From positions 13,417,019 to 13,481,018 of the forward strand of contig CM049306.1 of assembly GCA_026874595.1 (NCBI GenBank): a DNA stretch of 64,000 bases, read 5' to 3'. This DNA comes from Sipunculus nudus. Lineage: Eukaryota > Annelida > Sipuncula > Golfingiida > Sipunculidae. Of the stretch, positions 61,201-64,000 are shown in pieces (the stretch's first letter is position 1; the number at the start of each line of letters is the position of its first letter). A program made the translations under genes and the position numbers. The notes below the pieces were generated by a model. It saw only the letters and a list, made by a program, of their open reading frames with translations. It did no database searches and was not told the DNA's origin.

Positions 61201-61797
61201 CAAAATATCGTGGAAAATTATATTAATAAAATCATAATCAAAAACCTAATCTAATGCATAATTCTGATTAGAATATACACAATATATTGAGGAAATATAC
61301 TTGAACAACATAACCTAAAATAATTACACAGATATGTCTTCTTCATACGTATGTTTTTCGTGTAAAAGGTTGATGGATATACACAATGAATGAGCTGTGA
61401 AGTTATTGCTTTTTCCCAAAGGCATGCGGTTCTGTTAATTTTGTGTCATGTGGAGATCCTATTCTCTCTTGTGACGTAATTACAAAAATATCAATAAACT
61501 AATCGATGACGCTTTTGTTGAAGTTAATTAATTTGCATTTTTCTATGCCACTCTCCAAATGAATACAATAAATTTTAAGAACAACTGAAGATGCCAGTTA
61601 AAAACGCATAAGAGCAGCTTCCAGGTCAGCAAATCACTTAATGCATGCATGGAAGGTTCATATATATATCTTATATAAAACAGTCATATTTCAAATCCCA
61701 GTATGATATTGCAACAGTTAACAGATTCATGTGCGGAACTGAGGCAATTTTGCCGTTAATTACTTAAAGACTGAATTAAAGATATTAAAAGAAATGT
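58278..61797. other. Unique sequence; 60050-60900 less AT-rich
   Basis: No gene supported. A 149-codon open frame at 59994-60443 shows no recognisable domain, begins at a TTG and has no convincing splice sites; at this composition one such frame per window is expected by chance. 60430-60860 is the least AT-rich unique stretch in the window and a candidate conserved non-coding block. Confidence 0.4.
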
Positions 61798-61801
61798 GTT
61801 C

Positions 61802-61819
61802 TTTATTTTCTATTTTATT
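61802..61819 (-). promoter_or_regulatory. Possible polyadenylation signals
   Basis: On the minus strand AATAAA occurs at 61819-61814, overlapping a TAA stop of the alternative frame, and again at 61807-61802. In AT-rich DNA such hexamers are frequent, so this is weak on its own. Confidence 0.25.
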
Positions 61820-61903
61820 AAGACAAATCATTCCGATTGGTATGTTCCTCTGTTGTTGAAGTTTTTGTTTCTACCTTAAAATGTTCCTTGTCTGCATACT
61901 TAC

Positions 61904-62134
61904 GCATGTGGTATGATTTCGGTGCCGTTTGACACCATTTAAAATTGTCGTTACATGGATACACGCAGTTGTTGGCATTAGGCAGACAATGGTTCGGAGG
62001 TCCCGTGGACCTGCTCCTTTCAACTTTTTTCTCAGTAAGAACGTCTCATAACTAATAACACCGGCGTCCTGTCTGCAACCCGTCATGTTCACAAAGAGTA
62101 GCAACAGGCCAATCCATAACAAAATGGCTCCGTG
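61904..62134 (-). CDS. Candidate internal exon of an unrecognised secreted or membrane protein
   Basis: On the minus strand a good acceptor (CTCTCTACTTTTGACAG, ending at 62135) is followed by 231 bp open in one frame only, and then by a consensus donor GTAAGTATG starting at 61903. The exon would be 77 codons, phase 0 at both ends. It begins HGAILLWIGLLLLFVNMTGC, a hydrophobic stretch then Cys, typical of a signal peptide split by an early intron or of a membrane segment. A basic middle (LLRKKLKGAGPRDLR) and three more Cys follow. There is no ATG ahead of the hydrophobic stretch, so the start codon would lie in an upstream exon. I do not recognise the family. Local GC is higher than in the flanks. 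A different overlapping frame, described under findings, is the main alternative. Neighbouring exons were not found. Confidence 0.35.
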
Positions 62135-62144
62135 CTGTCAAAAG

Positions 62145-63197
62145 TAGAGAGTTGCTGAATATGAATACTGATCAGTCTTGACGTGTACTTGCTTCATTTC
62201 GGTTACATGAAATATATTATGCAAAAGAAACAACAGAACATTACATGCAGAAACTTGAAGTACTCAGTATGCCTAAAACTATATTAGACACTTCCCTGGT
62301 GTATTGTAGGTGATCGTGATGTTGGGATAAATCATTACAGGGACATAAACATATTACCAGAACTGTCGGTATTAAATTAAGCGTTGATTATGATGATTGT
62401 CTTTCCAAATTTTCCTTTTTGTACATAATACACCTGACGTTTGATTCATACTTAGATGTACCAGACGCACAAGACCTTTTTTCATGTAGTAGAAAAATAC
62501 CCCGGTTTGCAATCAAATTAACATTAACTCTGACACCTATAGTAATATACACGAACGAGAAAAATGCCCGTTTGTATATATATTATACAATTTACATATA
62601 GAGGATTTGCACGGAGTTCATGCTAATGCGACAATACAAAATCCAAATATTTATATAATGCACTTCATGTTTATAGTTATTGAGACAAATGTTGAGTATA
62701 CCAAAAATATAAACAGCGCTACAGGAATGACGAGTGATCCCACCAGATTACCAGATATATATATATACACCCGCTTTGCTTTCAGTTTATTAACATTTAG
62801 GTATTGTATTGTTTATTCTTAAATAGTCTTAAATAGGATGACATGTCCTTGTAAATGGTTTAGATGTGATATTGATATCTTGATATTTAAACAACATCAG
62901 AAGAGGTATACATTACATGATACCCTGGCGTGATCTCAAAATAAACTGAAATAGAGAATAGAATATCAAACGAAAATGAAAATGAGCGAGACGACAACAC
63001 AGAAACATTTTATGTGGAAATATCATCCATCCAGGTAAGAATATTTCCCCACTGAACAATAAAATACATTGTGTTATGGAATTAGCATCATGTGTATTAT
63101 TATATACACGTATACAAACTGCAGCCCAAGTATCGCAGTTCCAGCAAATGGAAGCCAGGTTACCGCAAGGCATTCTTGCTTTATATGAAAGGGCCCG

Positions 63198-63259
<62 letters not shown>

Positions 63260-64000
63260 GTCCCGCAACTAAGTCCCCGATGTTTAACGGCCTATTTATT
63301 TACACCTTATTTAGACATGACATATATCATTCACATGATATGAGTTATTAACTGGATAAGTTAAAAATCGATAGGCAGGATGTGTATGGTACCGATTTTA
63401 TTAAAAATTAATTTCCTAGATGTGAATGTGCTATTGTTTAAGGCGGATTGAACATAGTAACCCAGTCTCAAGCCTATTCAGTTAAAGGATGATGCCACAT
63501 GCATAATTAAAATGTAATTTTAATGCATCGTAAACCTTTGAGCTATATTCTGTCTTTCAGTAAGCATGCAGGCAATGCATGGTTTACTGACATGAAAATA
63601 CAAGTGTAATAAGATCTCTTTAGATTTGAGAAAGTAAACTTAGACCTACACATAGCTTGGGAATAAGGATTATCATTAGCTGTGTTGTACCCATCTCAGT
63701 TGAAAAGTGGTCAAACGTGTTTGTGTAAGACATTTAACAAGCCCTCTAAGATGTTTAATAATTCTAAGCCTCTTTTATTGAGGGAATACTATATACATGT
63801 GAAAGCCATTTGCAAATGTTGAGCTCATCGTGAATATAAGCAGCAACATAAGAAAATGAAAAAGTCTCAGCCATTCATATTACAAACAGCCAGTTAAGTA
63901 AATTGTGTTATTACCAAAGAGGTTATATGGCCATTTGTAATGGATATTTTGAACAACTCCATGTCTCTTGCCGTACACCACGGTTGAAGAAGAAGACCCT
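62145..64000. other. Unique AT-rich sequence with a (TA)n run
   Basis: No gene or dispersed repeat recognised. Tyr-Ile-rich open frames at 63074-63351 are translations of the microsatellite. Confidence 0.5.
63200..63256. repeat. (TA)n microsatellite
   Basis: About 28 uninterrupted TA units. Confidence 0.97.

Noticed and set aside
62102-62122. Signal-peptide protein starting at 62122
   Set aside because: The codon there is TTG, not ATG. The hydrophobic stretch is better read as part of an internal exon that begins at 62134.
63074-63351. Tyr-Ile repeat proteins around 63.2 kb (and 41.7 kb)
   Set aside because: Translations of (TA)n microsatellites.

Overview
The window is AT-rich animal nuclear DNA from what looks like intergenic or intronic sequence. 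No complete gene is visible: no ribosomal RNA, no tRNA gene folding as a proper cloverleaf, and no multi-exon coding run. The dense interspersed repeats, with GTCCGTCCG-type starts, TGACCTTGACCTT blocks and GGTGGCGCCACC-bearing tandem cores, are the kind I associate with bivalve mollusc genomes. A bivalve is my best guess; the species cannot be read from this sequence.

Layout. 1-7780 is mostly unique AT-rich sequence. 7781-12840 is a 54-bp minisatellite of about 65-70 units, split by a 1.24-kb mobile element (8070-9313) that itself carries a 362-bp MITE with a TA target duplication. 13396-13975 is the decayed 3' end of a non-LTR retrotransposon on the minus strand. 14637-19510 is a 34-bp minisatellite split by two mobile elements, the larger (15503-19064) with a core of ten ~337-bp repeats. 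19877-24499 is a minus-strand element cluster with ~320-bp and ~150-bp tandem cores. 27870-32330, 38273-41328, 44109-48546 and 49551-51888 are further copies and nested mosaics of the same element families, with a tRNA-derived dimer at 50388-50540. Between them, and from 51.9 kb to the end, the sequence is mostly unique. The one plausible host exon lies at 61904-62134 on the minus strand.

Main biological point. Five or six repeat families that differ in sequence share one plan: a T-rich left flank, a short hairpin at the 5' end, a long core of 120-340-bp tandem repeats often carrying the palindrome GGTGGCGCCACC, a second copy of the 5' hairpin arm near the 3' end, a further hairpin or palindrome, and a final CTAG or CTTG (once CTGG) followed by TT. 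This is the asymmetric-terminal-inverted-repeat plan of Helentron/Helitron2-type rolling-circle elements in non-autonomous form. No Rep/helicase or other transposition gene is present, so any movement would depend on enzymes encoded elsewhere. Several copies sit inside tandem arrays or inside one another, and those hosts show the pre-insertion sequence and let the element ends be placed to within a few bases.
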